Assembly: GCF_932274485.2 (NCBI RefSeq)
Contig: NC_065881.2
Location: 85,376,702-85,440,701, forward strand
From: Patella vulgata
Lineage: Eukaryota > Mollusca > Gastropoda > Patellidae
Direction: 5' to 3'
DNA length: 64,000 nucleotides
This document shows, piece by piece, positions 1-10,108 of this stretch (position 1 is the first letter of the stretch; each line of letters starts with the position of its first letter). A model generated the notes under the pieces. The model did not search any database. It was given only the letters and a program-made list of their open reading frames with translations, and had not been told where the DNA came from. A program made the translations under genes and the position numbers.

Positions 1-984
1 CCCTATACCTGGTTGAAACATTCACACTACAACGTCAGCAGCATGCCACGACTCACGACAGCCCCGAGGAACCAGGCGCTTGGAAGACTTCCAAGCGTTG
101 CCAATCACTTCCAGGCCAATGTTCGGACCATCTACAGGCTTCAGCAACGCTTACGGGTCACCAACACCTCGGATGATCGCCCCAAAACTGGTAAACCATG
201 GGTTACCACAAGGCGACAAGACCACCATGTTGTGCGACAGCACGTGCAGAATCCCTTCACACAGGCATCTGAGTACCGATACATTGCGCCGACGTCTCAC
301 CAGAAAGAACATCCATTGCCGTAGACCTTACCGTGAACCGATTCTCACCCGTCGCCATCGACGTGGACGTCTACAGTTTGCCCAACACCACCAGAACTGT
401 TCTGTTCACAGATGAGAGTCGGAATTGCGTATCAACTGCAGATGGCAGGACTAGAATATGGTGTCGACGTGGCCAGCGTTATTCTGACCAATGTGTCATG
501 GAACGAGACTCATGGGGAGGTCCAAACATAATGATGTGGGGTGGAATCGGCCCGAACCAGAGAGTGGGTCCTATGGTGGTCCAGAGGGAGGAGGCGGCAT
601 CACAGCAGTGCGCTACATCGATCAAGCTCTCAGACCCCACGTCATACCACATTTCGCACGTCATCGAAACAACGTTTGCAGCATGACAACGCCCATGCCC
701 ACACCGCCAGAGTTACTCGGGACTTTCTACAGCAGAACGGTGTCAACGTTATGCACTGCCCAACCTTTAGTCCGGACTTAAACCCGATTGAACATCTTTG
801 GGATGAAATTCAGGGGAGACTTAATAACATCGTACCGAGACCAAACACATCCGATGGATTGCGTCAGGCTTTTCTGAGAGTGTGGTTCCAGGTGTCAATG
901 GCGTTCATTAATCGCCTGGTACACTCCATGTACAGACGGTGCGCTGCTGATATTGACACTCGCGGTGGACACACCAGATACTGA
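1..984 (+). mobile_element. Tc1/mariner (DD34E) transposase relic
   Basis: Cut-and-paste DNA transposase, now dead. The N-terminal DNA-binding part starts at the ATG at 43 (MPRLTTAPRNQALGRL, then TIYRLQQR, typical of Tc1 helix-turn-helix domains). The catalytic core follows: first Asp in VLFTDES near 400, WGG near 510, second Asp in QHDNAHAHTARVTRDF near 690, and Glu in SPDLNPIEHLWDE near 790. Exactly 34 residues separate the second Asp from the Glu, so it is DD34E. The C-terminus is GGHTRY followed by a stop at 982-984. The parts lie in all three plus frames, so several indels have broken it. No terminal inverted repeat is seen on the right, and the left end may lie before the window. It is a different family from the Tc1 derivatives at 13.6, 44.7 and 52.9 kb as far as the short ends can be compared. 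Confidence 0.92.
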
Positions 985-1049
985 TGTATAGACTGTGTAC
1001 AGACTCTAAACCTTCTCGTAATGTCTAGGAATTGTAATGAATTAATCAC

Positions 1050-3300
1050 TAATGTGTCAACATACTGTTCAGAAAAAATTGCTTTGATCCATTTAGTAAA
1101 TCGTTTTCTAGAATGATTTGATTTAAGTGCCTCTCTGATTTTGAAATGGTACTGACGTTTTTTGTTTGTTTTTTTTTTTTGTTTTTTTTTAAGTATAGAT
1201 ATAACCTGTCGTGGCCGCTACAACATGTCATAGCCACGGACAGTAGAGCTATGGTCGTTTGGTTATACAACAACCTTTCGCGGAAATGCGTGACTTTTAA
1301 AGCTACAAATGACATGGCCACGGAGAACCGTGGTGGGTGTGAGGTTGTTGGTCAACTTAAAACCGAGACCAAAACAAAAACTTAAAAAAAGTCAAAATGT
1401 AACAAGAACACGGTTGATATTTTCAACTGAACAACAACGTCTATAAAAACAATTTCGATTAATATTACTCGAAATTCGTACTTCGCCTGGAAATATGTCA
1501 ATAATGACAACGACGTTGTATTAGACTAGTCGGAGTAGGACGTGAAACCCCATCTCATTTTAATCATAAAGACAGCGACCGGCTATTTGGTATTATTCTA
1601 AATTGCTTGAATTATCTCGCAAGATGTATTTCTAGCACAAGATGAAATATATATTCCAAGTGAAATGTGAAACCCCATTTTCGTGTAAACAATAAATGAT
1701 TGCACTTTGGCAAGTCGAACGCCATTGTTGCTAAGGGGAGGGGGGGATAGAAACTATCAATAACATAATTAGAAAGAGCAAATCAAAATTGTATTAACCC
1801 TGCCAACTTATCAAATGATATAAGATATTCTTGAAAGAGCATGTATACCCTGCATCGTGCACGATAAATTGGATAAATAAATATTCTCTAGAAATATTAC
1901 TCGTTTAGTGGTTTTGTGGGTCGTGAAAATACAAGATTGACCTAGCTTTCTATAAATATAATATTTTCTTGAAAGAACCATACGGTAATCACGTGTTACG
2001 TGTTTTAGGTAACGGATCGCTTAGTTCACAATGTATAAATGTATAAAGTCAAGTCATGTGTTGAGTGTAGTTACATGTATAAATTATCATAATGTCGTCT
2101 TTCTATAGCTGTATAGAAAGCAGAATTCATATCTATTTAAGTGGTATGTAGTCATGAATAGGACAGGATCAGGTGTCATTGACAAGCCAATTGTTTGGGT
2201 TGAATCATATCAATGATGAATAACAAGTCGTTAGATAAAATTATTTTTAAATATGGATTTTGAGGGAATAAAGTGTTTAATTTTAAATGGCGTATCTTAA
2301 TTTAATGTGTGAGTATATTGTATATGGCGATCTTTGCGCGCTCTGGGACCATTTTCCGTCGTCGTAGCAGCGAAATAAGGACGCCATCCCGATCTGACGG
2401 GTATATGGCCCATTACATCTTTTTAGGGAAAATCCTATTACATCTACACGTGATCACGCTGGCGCTCCCGCTACAACCTGAAAACGTACGGCAAAGTGCA
2501 GCTAGGTCTCTAAGAACGATCTGTTGACGCAGTAGAAACTCTCGGGCCGAGAGGAGGTCGCCATGAGCTACCTTGACCGCGACTGTACTGCGTTAATACA
2601 CTGTCATGGTTGTTTTCCACTACCTCTCCAAATCGTTCTCAGAGACGTTATTGCGTTTTACCGCATGATTTCATACATTTTAGGACGCAGTGTGATAGGG
2701 TTTTGAATAGACCGATGCCCTGGTCGCAGAAGGCTCTATTTTGGATGCACGGCGCACCTGTTCAATGAATGAGTTGTTAGCGTATTGCTGAATGTGTAGT
2801 GATAGCGCTGCGGTAGCGACTTGGGTGCACTGAGAGCACACATAGAGCAGTAGTGGGTGCATTGAAAGTGCACTAATGATCATACTGGGAACTGTATAGG
2901 ATCACCGTGACAGCGTAGTAAATTTGTTAAGAACGTACTGTAAGCTAATTCGTGTCATGGATTTTCATAATTATTGGAGATGGCATTGCGCTTTGGTGAA
3001 GAATTTCACAATCCGGAAACACAAAGCGCTGGCCGTTCGAGCTATTATAGTTGAAAAACATATAACGAAAAATGAATATATTGAACATTTCAGTCGAATT
3101 GCTTTATTCTGAGTGTGAGAAGATGTAGGTAAGATAGTCGAGATTCTCAAATGTCATAGCTACGATGATTATGAAAAGGGTTCGAGTATTTAACGTTAAA
3201 TTATTAAATTATTATATCTCGACCATCCCATGGCCTATAGTGTTGATTACGTGTTTGCCAATATTCCAAGCAAGAAAGGTGAGCAATAGCCAGATTTAGG
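1050..3300. other. Non-coding stretch, repeat scraps only
   Basis: No gene recognised. There is a T-rich run near 1160-1190. Near 1530-1560 'gtaggacgtgaaaccccat' looks like a SINE tail. A less AT-rich part at 2310-2690 has 'tctctaagaacgat' and, inverted at about 2630, 'atcgttctcagaga', suggesting an old inverted-repeat element. The short open frames here have no recognisable features. Confidence 0.4.
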
Positions 3301-3327
3301 TCTTGCATAATGCATCTTTGTGCCTTT

Positions 3328-3500
3328 TGGGAGTAGGGTCGCCTGTCCAACCTCGTGGGTTTTCTCCGGGTCCTCCGGTTTCCTCCCACTGCTAAAGACC
3401 CCTACGCGCAAGCGAATTATGTAAATAAAATTAAACCATATGTTAGTCCCGAAATGACCTAGTTTGTGTCGAGTGAACGTTAAACCCCATTTCTCTCTCT
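3328..3500 (-). mobile_element. SINE-like dispersed repeat (copy 1)
   Basis: Reverse complement of a repeat also seen at 54567-54720. Shared phrases, read on the plus strand here, are 'ccggtttcctcccactgct', 'aagacccctacgcgcaag' and 'catatgttagtcccgaaat'. Directly next to it 'gtgaacgttaaacccc' and a (CT)n run resemble SINE tails. No coding potential. Exact ends are not determined. Confidence 0.55.
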
Positions 3501-3949
3501 CTCTCTTGTGCCTTTTGAATAACTTTATTTGACACTTTGGTTGCCATAGTAACAATGGTCGTACAACGAACAAATGAAACGACGAACCACGAACTTGCTT
3601 ATTCGATATTCACCAAATATGGAATTAGTAATATACTAAAGGCGCCTTTAAAGGGAATAAGCCGGGATTGTTTTTTATGAGCCTAATAATCATCTAGAAT
3701 GGACGCATTTACTTTACTCATTTTATCTACTTCTTATGGACTCTTCCAACTACTATATTGTCATTACTTGCTATACTGTTGGCGCTATTGACAACAAATG
3801 CTCGATGATAAGTAGGATCCGTTTCCTCTGTCCCAATTAAACCTGCCAATTGTTGGTATCCCATAATACTTATCTAGCAAATTAACTTCTGGAAATCTTG
3901 TTCCATTCTATTTCTTGTTTACACGATGATTGGTTGGCTGGTTTCTAGT

Positions 3950-4243
3950 CTATGTGGATCCACTGTGCCTAAATGGGCGAGACGCTGGCTCGCTAGCATT
4001 GGCCGAGAAAGTTCATCCAGGACGGAGGACCTGAAAAGGCGGCTGTTTAGTCGTCCGAATGGGACGAAAAAAAAACGAGGCCCCGTGTACAAATTGGATC
4101 GCACGTAAAAATTCTTTGCAGCTTGAACTCGATATAAGAGTAGGCCGTAGTGCCCCTGTCCGGGCATCCATCGTCATACCCATCGTCATTAGCCCAGTTC
4201 GGAGCAGAACAATAGAACGTTAAACTCCATGTCATTTTATTTC
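3950..4243 (+). mobile_element. tRNA-derived SINE, degenerate
   Basis: Same family as the better copy at 11095-11350. Shared blocks are 'ttggccgagaaagttcat', 'actcgatataagagtaggc', 'gtccgggcatcc', 'cagttcggagcagaa' and the tail 'aacgttaaactccat' followed by T/A-rich sequence. The tRNA-like head is poorly kept. A box-like 'atgggcgagacgctggctc' is present, but no clean B box. Confidence 0.65.
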
Positions 4244-4323
4244 ATTTCTAGTCTATGGCGAGTATCCTAATCTCAAACTAGTATTCGAGTATTTTAATAC
4301 AGGAGTTCTGCTATTCATTATGC

Positions 4324-4503
4324 GAATACAGGAGGTCTACAATAGAACATTCGAATACAGGAGGTCTACAATAGAACATTCGAATACAGGAGGTCTACAA
4401 TAAAACATTCGAATACAGGAGGTCTACAATAGAACATTCGAATACAGGAGGTCTGCGATCGAACATTCGAATACAGGAGGTCTGCGATCGAACATTCGAA
4501 TAC
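4324..4503. repeat. 29-bp tandem repeat, about six copies
   Basis: Contiguous units beginning 'gaatacaggaggtct', 29 bp each. Four units carry 'acaatagaac' or a one-base variant of it, and the last two carry 'gcgatcgaac', so the array has two sub-types. There are no spacers between units. Confidence 0.9.
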
Positions 4504-5089
4504 TCGGGTCGAGGCTCTTATGATTATTCTGCAATTATTTATTGTCGTGGTTGATGCTAGAGAATGGATGTGAGAAAATTAGTTGTCGTTCAGGCAGGGC
4601 GTGGTGGGGTTTGGGTAGAAACACATAATATGGATTTTTGTGACAATTAGAATCAATAACCCGACATATAACCCGACCCGAAATTTTCGAATATTGAGCG
4701 AAGGAAGGGAGGATGGGGGATAATTTTAAAACGTTTTCTTTTTCGGGCCACGAGGTAACAAATCATCTAACTGACCTGCTTCCAAAGTCAAATATTTCTT
4801 GGGTCAGTCGGACCAAAATTCATATTGGGGCAACTGTGTACCGCGCCACATATCTTTTGTTAGCCTTGATCGTCTATTTTGTTAGCCTGTATCTCTCTCC
4901 TTTAGGACTACAACGTTGTGTTTTCTCAGCATACCGAAATCAAATACGTAACAGGAACAACAATAGTTTTGTCTATGTTTTTATGTCATAACAGTTAAAC
5001 AATAGTCTATATAACAATATTTAAAATTAACAATTCTTTCGCTATATTATTACCATATTATATTATTATTAAAATATTATTACCATTAC

Positions 5090-6135
5090 TAGGGTGACCC
5101 ATGTACTCACAGAAATACAGTCCACCGCTGATAGTTCGAGACTACCACTGAAGCGTGCACATTCGCCGTGCCGAGACCAACTTTCTGACAGTATGATACT
5201 ATAAATAGCCATGGCACGTGCAATTCTCTACAAATCTATCAACTATTACAGACGTAAAAAAATTATTGTTGACGATTTTGAATAGCAGTAAAATTAAGCT
5301 TCTTGGTTATTACAGCAGATTTAGAAATTACGTTCGTTTCATTTTTTAAATCGCTTTATCATTAACTGTACCGTTAAGAGCGGCATCTTTTGGTTTAGTA
5401 CAAATAATATCTCTGAATCACTCGGGTTAGACAGGAACATGATACTAGCAATAGTTTCATTTGACTTTTACAAGCTTCTTAAAACGATTGTTGAGCTACC
5501 TAACGTGCTTATTTCTAAATTCAATTTCTTGTTCTAGCTTTCTGTTATGTTTCGTAAAAAAAGTAGTCTTGATTATCCCGACATGTCAATCAGACGTAGA
5601 ATGGTCGATAGACTGGTTAAGCGAGACTAATTTCAAAACAAGGGCACGTAACCTATCTTTTACTCAAAAGTGTCTGGATGTTATGGACGACTCTTGGAAC
5701 CAGTTTTCAGTCTATTATTTATGTATTGTTTAATGGTCGAGAGCGAGACATTAAGTAATATATTGTAACAACATGAGGGCCGTAGGCCCGAATGTTTTTA
5801 CAATATATTACGCAATGTCGTAAGCTCGAGACCATTAAACATCTTAAAATACTGACACTCCGCACGAGCTTTTACGTCACACTAGTCCAATATCTCACTG
5901 GTATGAATAAAGTACTATTGGCAAGTTGCCCGTACGATTATTTGAAATAATGGTACGCCAACATCAAAGGGTGACGTCACATCTGTATTTTAAACATGAT
6001 TAATGGTCATAGCTTATTAAGTACAACATGATCGTTTATTTAGTGACTATAATTGTGTGAAACTGATTTGAGGCTTGGCATATATATAAATATTGTGGCG
6101 TAATTGTCGAGATATATGGAGATATTTATTTATTG
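5090..6135 (+). mobile_element. TAGGGTGACCC element, copy 1 (right end lost)
   Basis: Closely matches 36571-37356 base by base from TAGGGTGACCC onward, for example 'acagtccaccgctgatag' and 'gacaggaacatgatacta'. Matching breaks at 5723 because of an inserted 271-bp MITE, resumes at 'acatgattaatggtcatag', and ends near 6135. There the right terminal repeat is replaced by AT-rich tandem DNA. The 90-residue open frame at 5461-5733 is partly shared with the other copy (70 aa there) but resembles no family I know. With no transposase seen it is probably non-autonomous. Confidence 0.8.
5723..5993 (+). mobile_element. Foldback MITE nested in TAGGG element (copy A)
   Basis: Its limits are given by comparison with the empty site in the sister element at 37196-37206. 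The left half is itself a hairpin: 'tttaatggtcgagagcgag' to 'taatatattg' is mirrored by 'caatatattacgcaatgtc' to 'ctcgagaccattaaa'. A second copy in the opposite orientation is at 43044-43317, sharing 'gggtgacgtcacatctgta' up to an indel. No coding capacity. Confidence 0.8.
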
Positions 6136-6151
6136 ATTCTCAATTTATAAT

Positions 6152-6187
<36 letters not shown>

Positions 6188-6300
6188 GTCGAGATATATG
6201 GAGATATTTATTTATTGATTCTCAATTTATAATCAAAATATATATATATATTAATCATGTATAAATATATATAAATATATATATATATTTTAGGACCATC
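6101..6300. repeat. AT-rich tandem duplication with (TA)n
   Basis: The segment 'attgtcgagatatatggag' through 'ctcaatttataatcaaaat' occurs twice (about 6108 and 6185). The copies are separated by (TA)n and followed by further TA-rich sequence. The first part belongs to the end of the TAGGG element. Confidence 0.8.
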
Positions 6301-6542
6301 GTATTGTTGCAACTGTCAACGTAGGGAGTCAAAATGGTGTTACGGAAATTTTACTTTAAGGAACACACTTGCAAATTATAGAGGAGACGGCTTCTCTTTT
6401 CCGTCATTAATTACACGCCAGGGTGACGTCATACATACCGGCAGTATGCTCCCTGAGTCTCTCCTCTCAGAGCATTGTTCTGAACCAGACTTTAATAGAT
6501 TACAAAACATTTTCTCCCCCATGCACACACACATTAAATTAA

Positions 6543-7673
6543 TCAAAGAGGATTGTACCAGTGGAATGTATCTCCACTTTCGATATTAAAATGTGATAAT
6601 GGAAGATGTTTATTGTGTTTGTTGATAATGTACTCGTTTTGGTTAACACTGAAGATAAAGCCAATATAATCACCATAATATCTACCAGTCTTCCGTCTCC
6701 ACTCCTCGTGTATCGTCTTCACTAATTCGTCCACTGTTTTATTTCTACTTATACTTATAATCATATTCCCACAACCACTGTAAATACAGGTAAATATATA
6801 TTATAATACTTATATCATACAGGTAAATATATATTATAATACTTAGATCATACAGGTAAATATAATATATTGTCAGTTTAATTAGCAAGTGAATAAAGAC
6901 CATGTTTCTACTTACATGTAGTTTATTATATCAAGTTCAATCATATCATCTTTTTCTTTAATTATATTTTTATTTGTTTTCTTGACTCCTGTTTAATTAG
7001 CAAGTGAAAATAAAGACCATGTTTCTACTTACAACGTGTTGTTTATTTTAAGCGTTATCATATCAACACTTTTCTTGACCCCTCTTTTAAATTTCAGAGC
7101 TTCTACCAATGACTTGAGTTGCTGTATCTCGTCAGCTCGAGTCTCACTGTCCGACTTGAGTCGCTCATTGTCCGACTTAAGTTCCTGTATCTCACGAGAG
7201 CGGGTCTCACTGTCCGACTCGAGTCGCTCATTGTCCGACTTGAGTTTCTGTATCTCGTCAGCGCGAGTCTCACTGTCTGACTTGAGTTGCTTTATCTCGT
7301 CAGCGCGAGCCTGACTTTCTGACATGAGTCGCTCATTGTCAGACTTGCGTTGCTGTATTTCGTCAGCTTGAGTCTGATTTTCTGACTTGAGTGTCTGATT
7401 ATCTGACTTGAGTTGTTGTATTTCATTCTTCATTCTATCAACATCTTGTTTTAGTTGATTAGTCTGATGACAGTGTATGTTGTTGGTCTTGCCTAGTTGC
7501 ACATTATTTGAATCGTACAGTCTGGTGGTGGACGATCTGTTGAAGTGACTAAAAACAAAAAGAAAACAAATATATCTATTTATATTTAACTTTTACCTAA
7601 ACTGGCGGTGAACGCCACTACATAAGTGTTCGTTATTGAGAGGGACTTTAACAGAATCAGAAATTACGAGCAT
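6543..7673 (-). CDS. Coiled-coil protein with C-terminal ubiquitin-like domain (three exons)
   Basis: Unnamed host gene, about 275 aa. Proposed exons on the minus strand: 7673-7597 (start ATG; begins MLVISDSVKVPL), 7548-7033, and 6777-6543 (stop TGA). The introns are 48 bp (GTAAAAG...TTTTTAG) and 255 bp (GTAAGT...TTTACAG), and both junctions are phase 2, so the frame is kept. Exon 2 is a charged coiled coil of 21-residue units (three heptads) of the type ADEIQxLKSDNERLxSDSETR, about five units with one shortened to 14. Exon 3 (about 77 aa) ends in a ubiquitin-like pattern: TVDELVKTI for the helix, then FIFSVNQ, LPLSHFNIESGDTFHW, comparable to ubiquitin's LIFAGKQ and LSDYNIQKESTLHLV. There is no C-terminal Gly-Gly, so it is probably a fixed domain rather than a conjugated modifier. 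A scaffold or adaptor role is a guess. Exon 1 and its start are the least certain. Confidence 0.6.
6781..6870. repeat. Tandem repeat at the exon 3 acceptor side
   Basis: The 38-bp unit 'tacaggtaaatatata...' occurs about three times in the intron just upstream (minus sense) of exon 3 of the coiled-coil/ubiquitin-like gene. On the minus strand each copy carries an AT-rich stretch ending in a CCTGTA-type motif. Confidence 0.7.
6916..6988 (-). other. Exon-like duplicate inside intron 2 of the coiled-coil gene
   Basis: A tandem duplication of the last part of exon 2 plus its donor. Both copies have GAGTCAAGAAAA on the minus strand, a GATATGAT block, and the same GTAAGTAGAAACATGG donor context followed by 'cttgctaattaaac'. 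This copy gained a good acceptor (TTAAACAG). In the frame of exon 2's homologous part it is open (VKKTNKNIIKEKDD...) and its donor is phase 2 like exon 2. If spliced after exon 2, however, the phases do not fit and a stop follows quickly. It may be a decayed duplicate, or a cassette that would remove the ubiquitin-like domain. Confidence 0.45.
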
Positions 7674-7866
7674 GAGATTTGTGACTCGTGACGTAATTCG
7701 TGTCAAAACCTTGAAATGGCCGAGTCACACTAGTGAATTTATTATATCCTTTATACCAAATCCTAGTGAAAGTCTTATGGGATAAATCCTCTAGATTTTG
7801 GTGGTCAAACCGCTAGTAAAATCCTATGGGTTTTGGTCATGTGACACAGATAGCAGCCATGTAAAT

Positions 7867-8000
7867 ATGGAGGAAAGTAAAAAGATTGATGAGTTAACTT
7901 CTGAAATTCAAATTGCTTTTGCGGTCGTATGCAGCGTTTTACTAATCAAACAAAAAGAACCAAAACGAAAAAGATCTTGTTCGGTCAGACCATGGACTAC
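7867..8000 (+). pseudogene. PIF/Harbinger transposase relic, N-terminal piece
   Basis: The frame starts at the ATG at 7867 (MEESKKIDEL) and reaches the hallmark basic-plus-RPW stretch (RKRSCSVRPW) found near the start of HARBI1-type transposases. The sequence is interrupted at about 8000 by a LINE. The next expected residues (R-R-H-Q-F-G-A-Y-H) are found on the far side of that LINE at 9328. Together the two pieces are the N-terminus of a Harbinger transposase or a HARBI1-like gene. Confidence 0.7.
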
Positions 8001-9327
8001 ATAATGTGTTTGGAATCAAAGAAAATGCTCTTGAACTTATTACTTCGTATCTAACAAACCGAGATCAAACAGTTATAGTTGGTGATCACGCTTCACCCAA
8101 AAACATTCTTTCTTGTGGCGTTCCGCAAGGATCAGTTCTGGGACCGATACTGTTTAGTCTTTATACTTCACCTCTTGGAGACATAGTACGTAAACATGGG
8201 CTGTGTTTTCAATTATACGCTGACGATACTCAGATTTATCTATCATTCAAACCCTCTGTTGACAATCATCTCATTTTTTCAAAGTCAAAACTCGAACAGT
8301 GCATAGATGACATTAAAAATTGGATCACTTCAAACTTTCTTAAATTAAACGATGACAAAACTGAGTATCTACAAATTGGTTCTAAAAATGTGCTTAGTAA
8401 AGTTGACTCTGATCCTTCAATTCGTGTGTGTAAAACTGTTATATCCCCATCACTAACTGCAAGAAACATAGGAGCCATCTTTGACTCACATTTTACAATG
8501 GAAAATCATGTTAATAATATTTGTAAGAATGGCTATTATAATCTGCGCAATATCAGCAGAATACGTAAATATTTATCTGTTGATGCTACTAGAACTTTAA
8601 TTCAATCTCTTGTGATTTCACGTCTTGATTGTTTGAACTCCTTGTTAACTGGTCTACCGGATAAGCTACTTTCAAAACTACAAAAACTGCAAAATTCCGC
8701 AGCACGTCTGGTTACTGGTGTGGGTTATCATGAGCACATAACTCCAATTCTTTACACCCTTCATTGGCTTCCTGTATCATTCAGAATTGATTTTAAAATA
8801 TTGTTAATTACATACAAATGTCTCAATGGTTTCGCACCCCCATACTTATCTGAATTGATACAAATCCGCACTTCGGTGAGAAACACAAGATCCTCTAGTG
8901 ACGATTTACAGTTAGTACAACCTCGATCCAGATTAGCATCCTATGGCGAGAGGGCCTTTTCATTTCATGCACCGTTAATTTGGAATAGATTACCTTATCT
9001 TATTCGGAAATCACCTTCCATCATTACATTCAAATCGCACTTGAAAACTCATTTATTCAAACAGGCTTTTTACTGATTTTACACATTTGACTGTTTTATG
9101 GGTAGTTTTAAAAAATTTATGTCATTTTTACATTGTCTCTCTCTTCTTACTTTTTTAATTTTAGGAACTGTTTCTTTAGGAACTTCTTTTTTATTATAAA
9201 TTGTATTTTTAGGAACTTCTTTTTATTATAAATTGTATTTTACTTTGTTATTGTTAAGCGCATCTGAACACGTTGGTGAAAGATGCGCTATATAAATGTA
9301 TTAAATAATAATAATAATAATAATTAG
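8001..9327 (+). mobile_element. CR1/L2-type LINE, 5'-truncated (RT and C-terminus)
   Basis: The frame at 8006-9076 (356 aa) starts inside the reverse transcriptase. It has GVPQGSVLGPILFSLY (motif B), YADDT (catalytic Asp pair, motif C), LNDDKTEYLQIG (motif D), then the CR1/L2-type C-terminal region SRLDCLNSLL, LQNSAARLVTG, LHWLPVSFRIDFKIL and IWNRLPYLIRKS, ending KTHLFKQAFY. The 3' end reads 'gatgcgctatataaatgta' and a short (ATA)n tail, as in Rex1/L2 elements. Near 9165-9240 a 38-bp 3' UTR segment is duplicated. The RT frame is intact over what remains. The insertion sits in the Harbinger relic, with 'ctac' on both sides as a possible short target duplication. Confidence 0.92.
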
Positions 9328-9550
9328 CCTACGACATCAGTTTGGGGCTTATCATTTTCCAATGGAGTAACTAAAACCACAAGACCACAGCACCATTAAA
9401 TATTTTCTTCGAATGGACTGGAAGACTCTTGAGGAATTATTAAAAAAAGTAAAGCCTGATATTTCAAGAAAGGATACACAAAATCGTGAAAGTATGCCGC
9501 CAGGAGAGAGGTTGGCTCTTACGCTGCGATTTTAGCAGCAGGTAATATCT
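9328..9550 (+). pseudogene. PIF/Harbinger transposase relic, second piece
   Basis: Continues the fragment ending at 8000. The frame reads LRHQFGAYHF at 9328, then, after a stop in PMELT..., FLRMDWKTLEELLKKVKPDI, SRKDTQNRESMPPGERLALT and LRF. HARBI1 proteins have the same order (RRHQ.GAYH; FRM...F..LL..V.P.I...T..R..I.P.ERL...LRFLA.G). A one-base deletion before the LAAG motif and an in-frame stop make it non-functional. It ends at 'gcagcaggtaat', possibly an exon border. The catalytic DDE part is not found. Confidence 0.75.
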
Positions 9551-10040
9551 TTAATTAACCAATTGAATATATAACAGACGAGACTTATACTAATAGCTGA
9601 ATGGTTATTGTGATAAAAACGAATTTAAAGTTAAGGCTCATTGGAAAAAAGAGGTGTTGGATAGCCGAATGTTTAGACATTAAACTTTTCATGAACTACA
9701 GTGTCAAATTTGAACTATAGTGTTAAATTACGATTAAAGTTTTGTGCACTTATGAAGAACATTCATATAAGCATTCAATCCGTTTTGAAAAAGACATCCA
9801 CAAATCTAACAGTTATTTTTATGACTCCGAATAGTTCGTTTCAGTAACACTGTTTATTAATATCACTGTTTCTTACCCATCGACAATAACACGACCGAGA
9901 TCAAATCATATTTGTAATACCAGATAAATTCAAAAGGAAAATTCAATTTAATTATGCAAATTTGAGATGTTCAAAAGACAATGTTTGGATAAAAATTATT
10001 TATTTTCCAGCGGGATAATATGTTTGGATAAATATGATAT
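9551..10040. other. Non-coding AT-rich stretch
   Basis: No gene, RNA or repeat recognised. It leads into the palindrome at 10052-10108. Confidence 0.4.
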
Positions 10041-10051
10041 ATTTTATAATA

Positions 10052-10108
10052 CTAGAACACTTATTATGGATACAATCACTTTGATTGTATCCATAATAAG
10101 TGTTCTAG
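10052..10108. repeat. Perfect 27-bp palindrome with 3-nt loop
   Basis: Left arm 10052-10078 (starts CTAGAACACTTATTATGG), loop CTT, right arm 10082-10108, all 27 pairs matched. With one mismatch the arms extend outward by about six more bases (TATAAT / ATTATA). Similar phrases ('tattttccagcgggataat' and 'tattttccagctgaatttc') lie outside each arm in direct orientation. Confidence 0.95.

Noticed and set aside
4324-4503. Regular 29-bp repeats resembling a CRISPR array
   Set aside because: Units are contiguous without unique spacers, and the DNA is animal.
5461-5733. 90-aa frame as a possible transposon gene
   Set aside because: Only partly shared with the sister element (70 aa there), no motif, and its end lies in the nested MITE.
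7036-7314. Ser/Leu-rich plus-strand frame
   Set aside because: Antisense of the coiled-coil exon.
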